DNA of 64,000 nt, from assembly GCF_030445035.2 (NCBI RefSeq), contig NC_080690.1, forward strand, positions 30,778,796 to 30,842,795, in the 5' to 3' direction. Origin of the DNA: Dasypus novemcinctus. Lineage: Eukaryota; Chordata; Mammalia; Cingulata; Dasypodidae. The stretch's first letter is position 1, and the number at the start of each line of letters is the position of its first letter. Positions 23,389 to 36,460 of the stretch are shown here, piece by piece. Below the pieces are notes generated by a model, which saw only the letters and a program-made list of their open reading frames with translations, did not search any database and had not been told where the DNA came from. A program made the position numbers and the translations under genes.

Positions 23389-23640
23389 AAAAGCTTTGGA
23401 TTGCATGAATGTTACATTGAGGATATGGGGAATTTCCATGTTCCCCACCCCTCCCCTTCACACACTTTCCCCTATTAATGGCATCTTTCATTGGTGTGGT
23501 GCATATGTTGCAGCTGAAGAGCACTTGTTGAGGCATTGCTACTGTCCATGGTCTTTAGTCTGCATTATAGTTTGCACTTGGAGTTGCACTATTTTGCAGG
23601 TTTTGATGGTTGTGTGGTGGCATCCCAAGCAGAGGGAGAA
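23389..23640 (-). repeat. Old L1 3' end fragment
   Basis: Matches, in opposite orientation, the L1 3' end at 36250-36440: both have the order 'accatggtctttag/tatagtttgcac' and an 'atctttcattggtgtggt' phrase. It starts at once where the COX15 homology stops, with no poly(T) at the junction. Confidence 0.65.
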
Positions 23641-26600
23641 GCATGTAGAAAGAATGGGACATGAGATTATTGTGTTCCAGAAATTCAGCATACACATGTG
23701 AATAGAAGAGTATCAGGAGATGGCAGGAAGAGAATGATAACAGAACTTTGTAGACCTGGCTTGGATTTTAGACCACATCTTCAGGCAATATGAAGTCATT
23801 GGCAGTTTTTATTTCAGTTTTTATTGACATGATCAAAAATGTATTTACAAAGGTTCCTCTGTTTGTTGGATACTAAACTAAATGGAGGCAAAAAAAATGA
23901 GAAGGAAGATAATTAAGATATTTAAATATCTAAATAAGATAGGAGGATGACTTAGAATAGCATGGTGGAAGGGAAATAGAGAGATGAGGATGAGATGAGA
24001 AATATTTGGATCCTGAATCAATAAAATTAAAGTCATGAGATAAGGGATAGAGGTATACCAAAGAAAACTTTCAGATTTCTAGGATCAGCAATTAGGCAAG
24101 TAAAAGCGCCTTTTACTGATTAAGGACCACTGGTGGGCATTCAGTTTTGGGGTGAGGGTTGCATCAGGAGTTCTATTTGTGACATCCTGAGTTTTAAGTG
24201 TCTGTTAGATATTCAAATGATTATATCAAGGTAACCATTCAATGTACAATTCTAGCACCAGAAGAAGTATTTGGACTAGATGTATAAATCTTTGAGTCAT
24301 CGGCATATAGATGGCAATTTAACTTAGAGAGTGAATTAAATTATCTAAGCAAGAATTGTAGAATTAGGAGAGCTAAAATTAAGTCCTGCACACCATCATT
24401 GAAAAGTCAGACAAGAGAGGAGATGCTGAGAAAGGAGACTGAAGGAATCTGACGTTTTGTGTGCGTGTGTAGATACAACCCCAAGATTGGGGTTGGGATG
24501 GGGACTGATGGCAGAAATTGAATGCAGAGGAAAAACACTAAAACAAAGGGTAAAGTTACAAAAATATGGATGTATTGAAAGGAAAACGTGAAAGTTTGGT
24601 TGGGATCAGATCAAGGAAAGCCTTGACTCAAACATTTGGTTTTTTGTCTAATATTGTCAAAGAAAATCACTTTAGAAAAGTGTATGTAATGGGCAGCCCT
24701 GTTATCAAATTCTGGGTGGGTGGGGGGTTAATTCACACTTTATTTCAATACTGTACTAGTAGTAGTACTTAATCCTACTATAGATACTCTATTTAGGATC
24801 ATATATCCCATTTTCCTCCTATGCAAATGGGTGATTTCTATTATTCACAATGAAATAGACAGGATAAATAATAGCGTAAATATGACTTTTTGTCTCCTAA
24901 TTGTACTAACATTTTCTTGAAAAGCAGTCTTGAGTAAAAACCAGTTAAAAAATCTTTTTAAAAACAAATGTTGCAATCAACTGGCAGTTTAATTTTCAGC
25001 AGTAACACATGCGTTCTAATTCCCCAAGGTGTGGTTTTCCTATTCCACTGAGACAGTATAGACCACTTTGGAAATCAGTCAAGAGCTGAAATTGACTCAG
25101 TACCCAGCACAGTGACCGGAGACATTAGCTACTGTGACAACCTAATTGTAATTTAATTCCAGTAATATACGCAGTTAGTACTGAGCACAATTTAGGGTTC
25201 CCTGCTTAGAGTTTCAGGAAAGCCATGCTGTTATCGTAATGAACCCACAGCCTTGCTGCTCCAGTTTTAGTCCTCAGTTTTATTACTCAAGATGAGTTCC
25301 TCGGTTGTTTCTAAAACTTTTCCAAGAGAAAGAAATGGTAATGACTCAGCATACCATTATCACGTCACTTAGGAATACACCATACATGTTAGCTATTGCT
25401 AGCTATTTCATACTCCATACTATGCTTTTTGCATAGATTATATAATTCAATCTGCTCACCAACCAATGGTAGGCACTACTATGTATTCTGAGTTTAAACA
25501 ATTTGATCATAGTCATACAACTAGTTAGTGGAGGTAGCAGGATCCAGTCCTAAATCAGTTGGAACCCAGAGCTTATATTATTGTCAATCTCCTATGTTAT
25601 TACTTCTACCAGCAGTTTTATGGCATTTATCTTCTCAAGAGGAGCATTATTTTTTTTTCAGAAGTCCTGCTTTTGTCAGGTACTCGGCAATCTCACTAAA
25701 TCATCAATTTTTTAAAAAAATTTTGTTTTTAACTCATCAACTTTTTAATGAAGAAGAGAAAAAATAAGGAAAAAGGAAAGAATGACAGGAAAAGAAATGA
25801 AGGAAATAGGGAAGGAGGGAGGGTGGGAGGGCCATTGCAACAAAAATGGAATGGCTGAGCTTATGGTGAGAAATCCTTACCAAAAAATGAATGTTAAAAA
25901 AAAAGATAAACAAAAAGGATGTGAGACAGGCACTTTCATTAATTTGATTATAGATTTTTCTAATTACTAGAAATTTGGTGGTGACATTTCTTTTAAATAC
26001 CTGCGGTCTTAAAATAACTGATTTGGACTGAATCTGGCATATTTTTCTAGTGTAAGAGGCTGTATGATGTGAAATAAACAGTACAGGTGTTCATAGCTGA
26101 CATGGTCAGGTTTGAATTTTTGTTTTGTCAGTTCTTTGCTATTTGATCTTCCATGAACTGGTGAGGATTATAACTTACAAAGTTTTGATGGGCATTCTCA
26201 AATAAGATAGATGAATTGGGTTTTTTACCCTGGGATATCCCCAGATAATTTTTCCATCTTTGCTCATATGGGGCCAAATGGAATAGCCTCCCCCAGCATA
26301 ACAAGGACTAGATATGACTATGTCATTATCACCATACATTTGGAAATTAAACTCAGAGAGGTAGGTGCTATGACCACCTTTTCATAGATATAGAATCTGA
26401 GACTCTTCTTCACACAGAGGACTCAAAATATTAAGCAAAAATAAAATAATGGTGAATATTTATCATGCACTTGTATTGGACAAATCGTCTTGTCTTCATC
26501 ATCTCATAAAATTGAACTTATGGGGTTACTGTAGGGTTTGATTATTTTTCCCACTTTATGGAAGTGAAGATTGAGTATTAGAGAAGTTAATAAACTTGCT

Positions 26601-27167
26601 CAGGGACAAAGCTGGCAAGATATAAAGCAGGAACTTGAATTTGTGGCATTTTGACTATAATATGCCATCCTCTTGTCCAGTATGGAATGTCTTCTCTTGT
26701 ATCCAAATGTGGCCAGAGACTTAAGAAATTCACCAACAGAGACACATCCACAACTTTATTTCATGTTTTCCCCTGATGTTCATCTTCATCTCTGGCCATC
26801 TCTGTGTATATTTAAGGGTATTTATTCGAAAACTTATTTTTTATCTTTTGCTATGTAACGAATTATCTGAAAACATTGTGGCTTAAAATAAAATAATCTT
26901 GTATTACTTCATAGTTTCTATAGGTTGGGAATTTGGAAATGGCTTAATGGGTAGATCTGGCTAAGGATCTTTACTGAAGTTGTAGCCAAGGTGTTGACTG
27001 GAGCTTCTGTCATCTGAGAATTTAAAGGAAGCTGATGGATCTCCTTCCAAGGTGGCTCATTCATATGGTTGACAAGCCAGGGCTTATTGTTGGATGCTTA
27101 AGTGTCCTCATGACTGCTCTAGAGTGAGCAGTCTAAGAGAGGGTCTGGTAGAAGCTACAATAACGTA
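23641..27167. other. Unassigned sequence with weak old repeats
   Basis: No gene seen. Possible MIR/L2 relics near 25490-25560 and 26320-26640 (phrases such as 'aaacttgctcagggacaaagctgg'). A purine-rich A/G patch lies at 25750-25830. The frames at 25528-25970 and elsewhere are short and featureless. Confidence 0.45.
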
Positions 27168-27660
27168 TATTTTTTTTGTAATTTGAGAAGTTGTGAGTTA
27201 ACAAAACAATCATTCATACCATACAGGATTCCCAAACATCACCCTTCCACCAACACCTTTTGTTGTTATGACACATTTGTTACAAATGATGAAAGAACAT
27301 TATCTTAATATTACTGCTATTTATAATCCATAACTTTATATTTTTCCCATAAACCATCCTATTATTAACACTATATATTGGTATTGTATATTTAATATAG
27401 TTCATAAGAGAATATTTTCCTATTTGTACTGTTAATCACAGTACAGCATTTGCCATGGGGTTCACTGTGTTATATGGTCCCCACCATTATACAATGCATA
27501 CAAAGTGTATACTCACTGGCTCTCAGTTTCATCACAGAGTCATCAGCTCTGTCCATTTCAGAATGTTTTCATTATTCCAAAAGGAAAATTCCCACACTTC
27601 CTTATACCTACCCTCATTTTGGACCCTTAGCAAAGAGTGCCTATCTTTGCAATCTGTCAG
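27168..27660 (-). repeat. L1 3' UTR fragment
   Basis: The plus strand begins with a T run, then 'agaagttgtgagttaacaaaacaatcattc' and 'caggattcccaaacatcacc', the 3' terminus of an older armadillo L1 on the minus strand. A later phrase about opening 'ttcactgtgttatatggtcc' matches the same UTR at 50700. Truncated 5'. Confidence 0.75.
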
Positions 27661-29189
27661 ATAGTCTATAAGAACTCAGAGAAGAAAATCAAGACAAATG
27701 AAGTAAATTGTGTTTATTAATACCTATCTCCTAAGATGGTTGGGTCAATTAAGCAATATCAAATCAGAAAACCACATGCATAGAAAACAGAAGCTTTTCA
27801 GATCAGTAAACTAGTTTTGCCTACAACTCTTAAGCATTCTATATTTACACAGCGCTTTTATTTACTTTATCTCATTTGACCCTCCTAAGACTCAGGTACA
27901 ATGGAGAACATGTTTCATTGTCATATTCAATTTAGGAATGAGAATAATAAAGTTCAGAAAAGAGAAGCAATTTATAACCTATTCAAGTTCTGTTAGGGGT
28001 TGTGCAAATTTTGGCAGACATCCTCTGTCTCCAAGGCTATGTGCCTCTCCATGGTCTATTAGGTTTTTAGCTCTTTTTAGTTGAACAGACCATTGTCCAA
28101 ATAAAAGTATAGTTTGGATTACAAACCAAAAACTTGTGGCTTCTCTGTTGTCCAGTCCCCTGCCCGTTCATTTCCTTCTCCAGTATGGACCCCAAAGGGT
28201 TCCATTAAATTCCTAAAGCACTCCTGGGTCCATCTTGAAACACTTTACTCCATCATGCTCAAGAAACTTCTCTGGCAGGAATCCTGTCATCTTATAGCAC
28301 AGTCTAAAGTAGCTCAGCAGCTCAGGATGAAAAACACAATCACTTCCATCCATCACTAGTGAAAGGCAGGGAAACAATTAGATGAGTGTCCTGAGCAACT
28401 CGGTCTCCACCAACTTGCTATATTTGGTGTTATTACTAATGGAAGAAGAGGAGAGTAAATGCCCTTCCGTGTATAATATCAACTGTATGAGTCTTGATGG
28501 ATAACTGTAGCTTTTATGAAGTTTATGGATTAGCCATCAGGGAAAGCCACCACTGTGCTAGCAGACAAGTTTTCAATGCCACTCTGGATAGCTGGGCACT
28601 AAGATAAGTAAGGCAAACACCTGTGCTCAAGGGAGGAGCTGCAGTTGATCTTTAATGCTCAGGTCAGAGGAGACCTTCATTTCAAAGGATGAAGAATGAG
28701 ATTCTACAGCATTTATGGTTTCCCTTTGCCGGGTACTTTCTATCTGTTATTGCAGGCAGGGCCTTCATTGATCTTTTCTCCCAGCTATTATTTATTCTCT
28801 CCCTTTAGCTTCAAAGAGGGAGGAAGATGAAGGGTCCAGGTACTTTGTCATTTCCCAATACATCTGAACAGTGCAGCACTTTCTAAACTAGAAGGCCAAT
28901 AGTTATTTCCCCCCATGTTGCCCGTTACATTTTGCGACCTCTGGGAATGCTGCCCTTTGAGGAGAGAGATTGGGGAGGGTTGGAATTGGGAATGTATCTG
29001 AAGCTGTTTTTGTTATTTTTCCATACCCTATAGGGTGTGTACTCTCCAACAATGAACTACTTACAGCTCCCCAAAATACAGCATGCTCTTTCACCTCCAT
29101 GCCTATTCCCCTCACCATTTCTCTTAGTCTCTCTCTCCTTTCTCTGCCCAATTTCTTCAATAGATGGAAGGAGCATGTTTGTAGCAGAG
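27661..29189. other. Unassigned sequence
   Basis: A weak MIR/L2-like patch lies at 27860-28000. No gene or named repeat otherwise. Confidence 0.45.
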
Positions 29190-29400
29190 CAATTAAAGCT
29201 GAAAAGCCTTTGGCATCAGAATGGCTCATGTTCTAATCCTAGGTCTATCAATTTTCAGCTGTGTGACCTGGAGGACATTTCACAACCTCCCTGTGTCTCA
29301 TTACTCCTTCAAAAAGTAACAGAACTCACTTCATAGGATTGCTGTGAGAGAAAAGATAATGCATGTAAGGCACTTAGTAAGTCAGTAATGAGTAATAATT
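29190..29400 (+). repeat. MIR SINE
   Basis: Good MIR order: 'ttctaatcctaggtctatca', 'agctgtgtgacct', 'ctccctgtgtctcatt', then 'cataggattgctgtgaga' and 'taaggcacttagtaa'. Old and undisturbed by insertions. Confidence 0.8.
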
Positions 29401-31379
29401 ATTATTGGATTTTATTTAAATATGATTAATAATAACAACAACTGAAGGCTTATATTATTTCCTCCAAGTTACCTTCCCTTATCTATAATAATCTAGTTTA
29501 AATATCTTTCTCTGGGTCCAGATGGTAGACTGTGCTTACCTTCACCATAGAATTATGGTTGTTATTTTATACATCTTTCTTCCTTTAGCCTTTAAGCATT
29601 TAGAGGAAAAGTTATTGTAGCTAATTTTGTGCGCATGCTAAATAACTAACATAGTGTCCACAACAGAAAAAATGCTTAGCAATATTGTTTTCTTTGCTTT
29701 CTTCCAAAATATCTATCATTTCTGTAAACATTTAATAACTTAATTGCTCCCAGTGTAGAGATACTAGAGATATAGATATGTAATAGACATGGCCTTAGGA
29801 ATTAATTGTCCAGAAAGAGAAACAGATTTGTAAACTGATAGCTTCAATACAATGTACTGCATTCTATGATAGATAGATGCCCATGAAGCTATGAGAATAT
29901 AAAGAAAACTCTAATGCAGGTGAGAAGGAGGAGGTAGGAAGAAAGAATTATGAAGTCCACCCAGTGGAGATGATACTCAAATTGCATCTTGGTAGATATT
30001 CGGTAGGTAAAGGGAATGAGGAAAGGACTGAGACTTACAGGCAGAGAGAATAGCCTCTGCAAAGAGAATGGAAGAATAAAATGGTGTATTGAATTTAGGG
30101 CATATCACATAGTTCAATCTCTCTGGATCATAAATATCAAGGCAATGGCAGAAGACAGATCACAGAGGACCTTGCATATCATGATGGCAAAATGCCAAAA
30201 GTCTGTGAAGTACAATGAGGTACATTTTTTAAAAAACTTAGCCCATTGTCTTGACTAGTTATTTAATATAAAAGGATGACCTATGTATTAAAATCCTCCC
30301 TCTAAAGTAGATTGTATTCAACTGGAAAAGCAATTGAAGTGTTGGTATTCAAAATGCAGTTCCCATCATGAAACGCCTTACAGGTCTGAACCACAAAGCA
30401 AAGGAAATAACAAAGAGCATGGATAGCAAATCGCCTCAGTAGGCAGAGAAAATGGAGCATGAAGTTGGAATTGTTGCTAACCTGTCACAAAGTACATGAC
30501 TAGGAAGAAAACTTACCTATGGTGAGGTTACAGGAGAATGTCAGCACATAGTAATGAAAATGAAACTGGCATGGTCAGACCAGGTATCCCCATGAACTCA
30601 TAATTACAAAAGTGTGAACTCCACAGTCTTCTTTGTTTAATGTGAGGCATTCATCTATAATTAGAGATGTGAACTGAATCCTCAGATCTAATTGTTTTGA
30701 TGGATATACCTAGAGTAAGATTTTCTTTCCCATTGCCTCTTCCTAAAATATCTATTATGAGGCTATTAATGAGGATTAAAGAGACAATTTTTGAATTCAT
30801 GTTTCTCTGCTTGAAACTGCATTCTAAGTTTTAAAACTCTGTTCTGAAGCATCAATAAATACTTTAACTTCATGACTTTTTCTAAGCAGGCACCGGATAC
30901 CAAAAGACATTGGAAAGAGTAAAAGCAAAAAATTAGTTATTTAGCATACCAGACTTGCTAGCTATTTTTATAATTTCAAATTTCAGCCAATATTGGGTGA
31001 CCAACTATAATATGCCAGACACTTTGCTATACACAATTTTATTCCATCTCAATTTAAGTCCACGGTAAAGTTATGACTTAAATCTCAGTATACCCAAGCA
31101 TCCTGAAGTCCAGAGAAGTTAAGTAACTTGTACATGCCGCAAAGCTAGCTAGAGGCAAATCCGGTCTCTTTGAGTTGTGTGTTTCCCATTACATGTCATT
31201 TGATGTTACTGTGATAGATCCAGGAGGCAGAATTGGGACAAGATGAGACTTACAAGAATTTATCTCCTAAGGAGAGCTGTGCCAACAACATTTCTCCCAA
31301 TAAAGGGACTTTAACATAACTGCCAATTATCATGCAAGTCTGAGTATAAACCATACTTTAGGGCTGAGAATCACTGAGC
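29401..31379. other. Unassigned sequence with weak L2-like patches
   Basis: Phrases at 30010-30190 ('acaggcagagagaatagcctctgca', 'gaccttgcatatcatgatgg') resemble old L2 sequence, and one at 31080-31160 resembles MIR. No gene. Confidence 0.4.
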
Positions 31380-32050
31380 CACTTAAGCCACCTCATCTTT
31401 CACCTGAACCACTGCAATTGTATGTAATTAAGTCCCTTGCATTCACTCTTGCTCTCCCATCCCAATCTATTCTCCCCACAGAAGCCACAGTGACCTCCTG
31501 AAAATGTAAAACTAACCATACCAAAGATTCCTCAACATTTTTGCTGTTAAACATTCATTGCCCCCTTGTAATTCTCAGTCTAAGCACCAAAATCGTTTTT
31601 TAGTATGGCTCATGAGTCCCTGCTACAATCTGGCAGCTGTCTCCCTCTTATCATTTGTGTGCCAGCCCAGATGGCCTTTCAGTTTTCTTGATATACTGTG
31701 TTTCCTCCTGCCAGCAGGTCATTGGGAATGGCTTTTCCTCTTTCTGGAAACTTAACAACTATTCCATATTCAGATCTTAGTTAACTTGTCCCCCTCTCAG
31801 AGAAACCTTTCCTGACCTCTCAGTCTAGAGCAGACCTTTTGATATTTGCTTTCATTGACTCAGTTTCCTTTTCTTCATCTGAGTTTTTAAGTATATTCTT
31901 AAAAGTGTCGAGTGTGATTGATGGGATTCTCCAATCAGCCTAAGAGTCCATATAGCAGGCACATCTCTATCTTGTTTACCACTACGTCTCATGCCTATCA
32001 GAAAATTTAGCACATATATTGAATGAATGAATGAATGAATGAATGAATGA
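31380..32050 (+). repeat. L2 LINE 3' end with (GAAT)n tail
   Basis: The plus strand shows the classic L2 order: 'aatcgttttttagtatggctc', 'gccagcccagatggcctt', 'ccctctcagagaaacctttcctgacc', and a GAATGAAT repeat tail at 32022-32050. It is an ancient LINE that mobilised MIRs. The 65-residue frame inside is not a gene. Confidence 0.75.
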
Positions 32051-33104
32051 AGTCAAAATCTATGCCTGAAAATGGGGAATTAGACCAAATTCTTTGGAAT
32101 TAGGTCTTAGTTGAATCATCCCTGGCACTTACTAGCTGCATGCCCCTGTATGCCAGTGTTTATGAATTTATTTCATTCAACAAATATTCATTGAGCCACA
32201 ACTTTGTCTAGGTACAGAGCCAAACAGTAAAGGCATAACAAGGATCAAGAGAGATACAGTTTCTGATTCATGGTATTTACATTGTGGGGATTGCAGTTTT
32301 TCTTATTTTTAGTAATTGAAGTTTTTATTGAGATAACTGTAGCTATACATAGAGTTGGATGCACAGAGATTCTGTATACACTTTATCCACTTTCCCCCAC
32401 TAGTAACATCTCAAAAAATGATGGTGCGTTGTCACAATCATAATATTGACATTGATACTGGGTTGCAAGTTTTAAACAAATAATTACAAGTGCAATGAGT
32501 GTTAAGAAAATGGATGCTCTGAAATTGAAAGAATTCCAGAAAAGCAGGATCAGAGACATTAAAATGAAGAGAAACAAATTAGTGAGTCTGGAGAGGTAGG
32601 CATATGCTAGTTCATGGAGGATCTTGTAAGGCATATGTAGGATTTGGGATTATGCCCAATACGCAATGGAGAACCATTGTGATTTTAACCAAGAGAGAGA
32701 GAATTGCAGAAGGATAAATAAGACAAGACTTCAAGAACAGCACAATAGAACCCTCCACTTTCACTTTCATAGAATTAAGGTTTTTCTTCTATAAGAAGAC
32801 CTGCCTAACAAGAAATAGGAAACTCCAGTAATCAAGCTTCAACCTTTAAGGAACATATTGAGTAAATTTTCAGGTATTTCCTATTATTCACCACTCCTTG
32901 AGCCCCAGTCTTCTTATCCCAATAAAGCAAATCCTACCGTATTGTCTAGGATATGTGAGTGCTAGTTTAGGATAGTCTATAGAATAAATGGTAAGAGTGA
33001 GGGACATGCTTGACCCTAGGACCCCTCCTTCATGTTTGATAGGAAAATATTAAGAAGCAGTGATGTAGAAATTAAGCCCTTTGGAAGAAGGAAAAAAAAT
33101 TACT
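32051..33104. other. Mixed old repeats, including L1 3' end at 32310-32480
   Basis: At 32310-32480 the plus strand reads 'tttttattgagataactgtagc' then 'ttcccccactagtaacatc', a minus-strand L1M 3' UTR. L2-like phrases flank it at 32150-32290 and 32560-32700. No gene. Confidence 0.55.
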
Positions 33105-33493
33105 GTTTTACATTTTTGAATATTTTATTTAAAAAGTGAATTTAGAATATTATTCAGCAATTTAAAAATGAGACACTAATACGTGCTACATCATGGATGA
33201 ACTTCAAAAGATATAATATGAAAAGTCAAACATAAAAGTGCACATATCATATGATTCCATTTATATTATATGTTCTGAAGAGGCAAATAAAATATTTTGA
33301 AATAGAATGTAGACTATTGGTTGCTTGTGGATGGAGGTGGAATGGAGATTAACTATAAATGGGCATGAGGGGTCTTATTAGAAAGATTAAAATCTAAAAC
33401 TAGACTATGGTGTTGGTTGATCAATGGAGTTGTACACTTAAAATCAGTTAATTTTGTAGAAAATAAATTTTACCTCAATAAACTTGTTTAAAA
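33105..33493 (+). repeat. Old L1 3' end
   Basis: Plus-strand L1 3' terminus: 'catggatgaacttcaaaag', 'gattccatttatat', 'ggagttgtacacttaaaat' and 'ttacctcaataaacttgttt'. This is the usual ending of L1MA/B-type elements. Its tail adjoins the younger L1 3' end that follows. Confidence 0.8.
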
Positions 33494-33968
33494 CATAAAG
33501 GTGCAATGGACACAACCAATCCAGTGTCCACATAGAAGAGGTGGCATTGGATTGGGAAAAGTGGACATAATGGACAAAGGGTATGGGGAAAGGCAGGAAG
33601 AGATGAGAGGTGGAGGCGTCTTCGGGACATGGAGCTGTCCTGGATGGTGCTTCAGAGGTAATCACCGGACATTGTAAATCCTCACAGGGCCTACATGATG
33701 GAATAGAGGAGAGTATGGGCCATGATGTGAACCAATGTATATGAGGTGCAGAGGTGCCCAAAGATGTACTTACCAAATCCAATGGATGTGTCATGATGAT
33801 GGGAACGAGTGTTGTTGGGGGGGGGGAGAGGGGGGGGTGGGGGGGTGGGGTTGAATGGGACCTCACATATATATTTTTAATGTAATATTATTACAAAGTC
33901 AATAAAAAATAAAAAAATTAAAAAAATAAATAAATAAATAAAATGTTTCAAAGAGAGAAGAAACAAAA
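33494..33968 (+). mobile_element. 5'-truncated young armadillo L1, 3' UTR end
   Basis: About 475 bases, closely similar to the reverse complement of 60668-61080: the same 'ggtggcattggattgggaaaa', 'ccggacattgtaaatcctca' and final 'gggacctcacatatatattt' order, with an A-rich (AAAT)n tail. The terminus has a very G-rich run at 33817-33850. The antisense frame at 33444-33866 is shared with the copy at 60786. Confidence 0.88.
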
Positions 33969-34625
33969 AAAAAAAAATTGAAATTTTACCTGTGTAAAAT
34001 GTAAGTAAAAAAATTCAGGAGATTTTTTTTTTTTTGATGAGAAAAGCATTATCTGTTTTGCATTCTTAAATAAATAAGAGATGACATGATTGTTTCTGCT
34101 CTCCTTAAGGTATATCCAACTCCATTTTTTCTCCTGGATGAAATAATTTGTTTGTTCTCTTTATTCTATAAGATGTGGCTACCTTGTTTGAGCTGCTTTT
34201 CTTAGGCAATTTTCTGACCATGGGTTTTCTGTTGTTTGTCCATTGACTTTTTAATTCCTGAGTTCTTGACAATGGGAAGTCAATACGTGCTAGTGGTTTA
34301 AAAATATCCAATGAGACAAACATGAAGTCTTTGTTTGCTGAGTGTGAGTGAAATCTGATAGAAGTGGGTATGTGATTAGTATTGTTGCCACAAAATAGGA
34401 CTAAGTGATTTTCATTGTACTTTATCCCAGAAGTGATCAAGGCAGAGCTTTCACGGCCTCCATTTCCATTTCTCAGACATAGATGAGCAAGTAGGCACAA
34501 GGGCATCATGATAAATCTCTCATATCCCCTAAAGAGCTCTTATAGCAATTTTAAACCACAGATGCTATGCCCTTTCCAAATAAGGGTAAGAGGAACATTA
34601 AGAGGAATAGCAGCAACCTGTAAAC
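33969..34625. other. Unassigned sequence
   Basis: No gene and no named repeat. The 134-residue minus frame at 34105-34509 has no recognisable domain and I do not support it as a gene. Confidence 0.45.
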
Positions 34626-34814
34626 CAGTAGTTCTCAAAGTGGGATCCCCAGATGAGTAGTATCATCATTACCTGGGAACATATTAAAAGTGCATACTTG
34701 TTAGTTACACACCAAACTTACTGAATCAGAATTTCTGGGGGAGGGGCCAAGAAATTTGCCTATTAAGAAGCCCTCCAGGTGATTCTGGTCTATGCGAAAG
34801 TTTGAAAACTACTG
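34626..34814 (+). mobile_element. MER5A-type hAT DNA transposon
   Basis: 189 bases with terminal inverted repeats CAGTAGTTCTCAAA and its complement at the right end. The interior phrase 'gaatttctgggggaggggcc' is typical of MER5A. An 8-base duplication flanks it, ctgtaaac at 34618-34625 and ctgtgaac at 34815-34822, one mismatch. It is a non-autonomous hAT-Charlie relic. Confidence 0.85.
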
Positions 34815-34824
34815 CTGTGAACAA

Positions 34825-34960
34825 AAGAGTACAAGTCTGGCATTAGGCAGACCTGGGTATGAATTTTGATGCTGAACTAGTTAGCTTTGTGTATAATATA
34901 TTTAACCTCCCTGACTCGCTATTTCTCCATAGGTTAAAAGACAAGGATAAAATCTGTATT
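34825..34960 (+). repeat. MIR SINE fragment
   Basis: Phrases 'gcattaggcagacctgggtatgaa' and 'aacctccctgactcg' give MIR order. Next to the MER5A copy and of similar age. Confidence 0.6.
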
Positions 34961-35448
34961 AATTACCTATTACTGTTGTACGATATTACTAAAAATTTAG
35001 CAGACCAAAACAATACAGATTTATTATCTGACAGTTTCCGTAGGTCAGAAGTCCAAGCACAATGTGGCTCACTGGTTTCTCTGCTTAGGGTCTCACAAAG
35101 CCAATATCAAGGTATCTTCCAGCTAGAAACTTATCTGGAAGCTCTGAAGGAAGAACACTCTTTCAAGTTCTTTCAGGTTGTTTGCAGAATTCAATTTCTT
35201 TAGTTTGTGGGACTGGGGTTTCTGGCTTGCTCCATTTTCAATAACAGCTATGGAACATCAAATCCTTCTCATGCTTTGAATCTCTGACTTCTTCTGCCTA
35301 TCTCTTCCTGTTGCCAGCCAGAGATAGTTGTCTGCTCTTAAGGATTCATATGATTTCACTGGGCTCACACAGATAATCCAGAAGAATATCCCCAAATATA
35401 GATCAATTGATTAGTAACTAATTGCATTGGCAAAATCTCTTTGCTGTG
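34961..35448 (+). repeat. Old placental interspersed repeat, left half
   Basis: Begins 'ttacctattactgttgtacg', with 'atttattatctgacagtttccg' and later 'cacagataatccagaagaatat'. I know this order from a widespread mammalian repeat whose family name I cannot give with certainty. It resumes at 36472 and ends near 36548 with 'attctgcctaccaca'. An L1 copy splits it. Confidence 0.6.
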
Positions 35449-36460
35449 AAGTGAGTAGGGAGGCCATTCCAGAGATTATACTTATGCACGTCTCAGGAGT
35501 ATCTCACTGACTGCCACAGTGAACTGTGCCTTAAGCAGTGGGGCTCCTGAGGGCTCTAGAGACGTCTAGACACTATAGGCAGGTTAGATAATCTCAGGAA
35601 TTCAGCACCCTATCATTAGCCCTTACATATGCTCCCCAATGTAACAGAGTTAGACTCATTCATTTATAATTTCCCCACTCATGGCTTTTCTGTCCCTTTT
35701 TTTTTGAACCTATCACTCTACAGGCTAACTATATGTACCAGAGACCTAAATATTCTGGTTTTTCATATGCCGGCTGAGCCTTGAATCTCAGCATGGTTGC
35801 AGCCAACACTCACTCTCCAGTTCATTGGACCCTCACAGAACAACTAACAAAATGATGATGATGGACAATGCCCAACCCCAAAAACAAAGAGTATCTACAG
35901 CTGCAAGCAAGACTGTTCCATCCTTCTGCTCCATGGAATCTAAGCCCCATCTCAATCAGAAAGAGTGGGCACCACCATTCAAAAATCCTTAAGATTGAGG
36001 AGTGAACAAATATAAGATGGGAATGCAACTATGGACTGAAGTAGACTTCTTATTATTCTAGCAATGGAAGATCTTGTATCATTGATATAAAGGCAGTGGT
36101 CACCAGAGGTTCTGAGGGAAAGAAGGAAGAATAGCTATAACATGGAGGCATTTTGGGGACACTGGAATTGTTCTGAACTACATTGTAATGAAAAATAGAG
36201 GCCATTATACATTTTGTCAAAATCTATATAAAAATATGCATGTGAAGTGTAAACTATAATGTAAACTATTGACCATAGTAAGTAGCAACGCTTCAATATG
36301 TGTTCATCTATTGTAACAAATGTACCACACTAATCAAAGATGTTGCTAATGGGGAAAAGTGGAGGAGGGGAGAGGTGGGATATATGGGAATTGGCCTATA
36401 CTTTAGATGTATCATTTATGTAATCTAAAGCTTCATTAAAAATAAAATAAAAAATATGTA
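35449..36460 (+). mobile_element. 5'-truncated older L1 inserted in a repeat, with 11-base duplication
   Basis: A 1,012-base L1 3' UTR copy of the same family as 19115-20545 but more diverged ('ctgcaagcaagactgttcc', 'tctaagccccatctcaatc'). It ends 'cttcattaaaaataaaataaaa'. The target duplication TCTTTGCTGTG is perfect at 35438-35448 and 36461-36471. Short open frames are not genes. Confidence 0.85.

Noticed and set aside
33444-33866. A 140-residue minus-strand frame as a host gene
   Set aside because: It is antisense to an L1 3' end and recurs in the L1 at 60786; treated as an L1 by-product and reported only as a finding.
34105-34509. A 134-residue minus-strand frame as a novel gene
   Set aside because: No recognisable motif, no CpG island, no splice or promoter evidence; such frames occur by chance in AT-rich DNA of this length.
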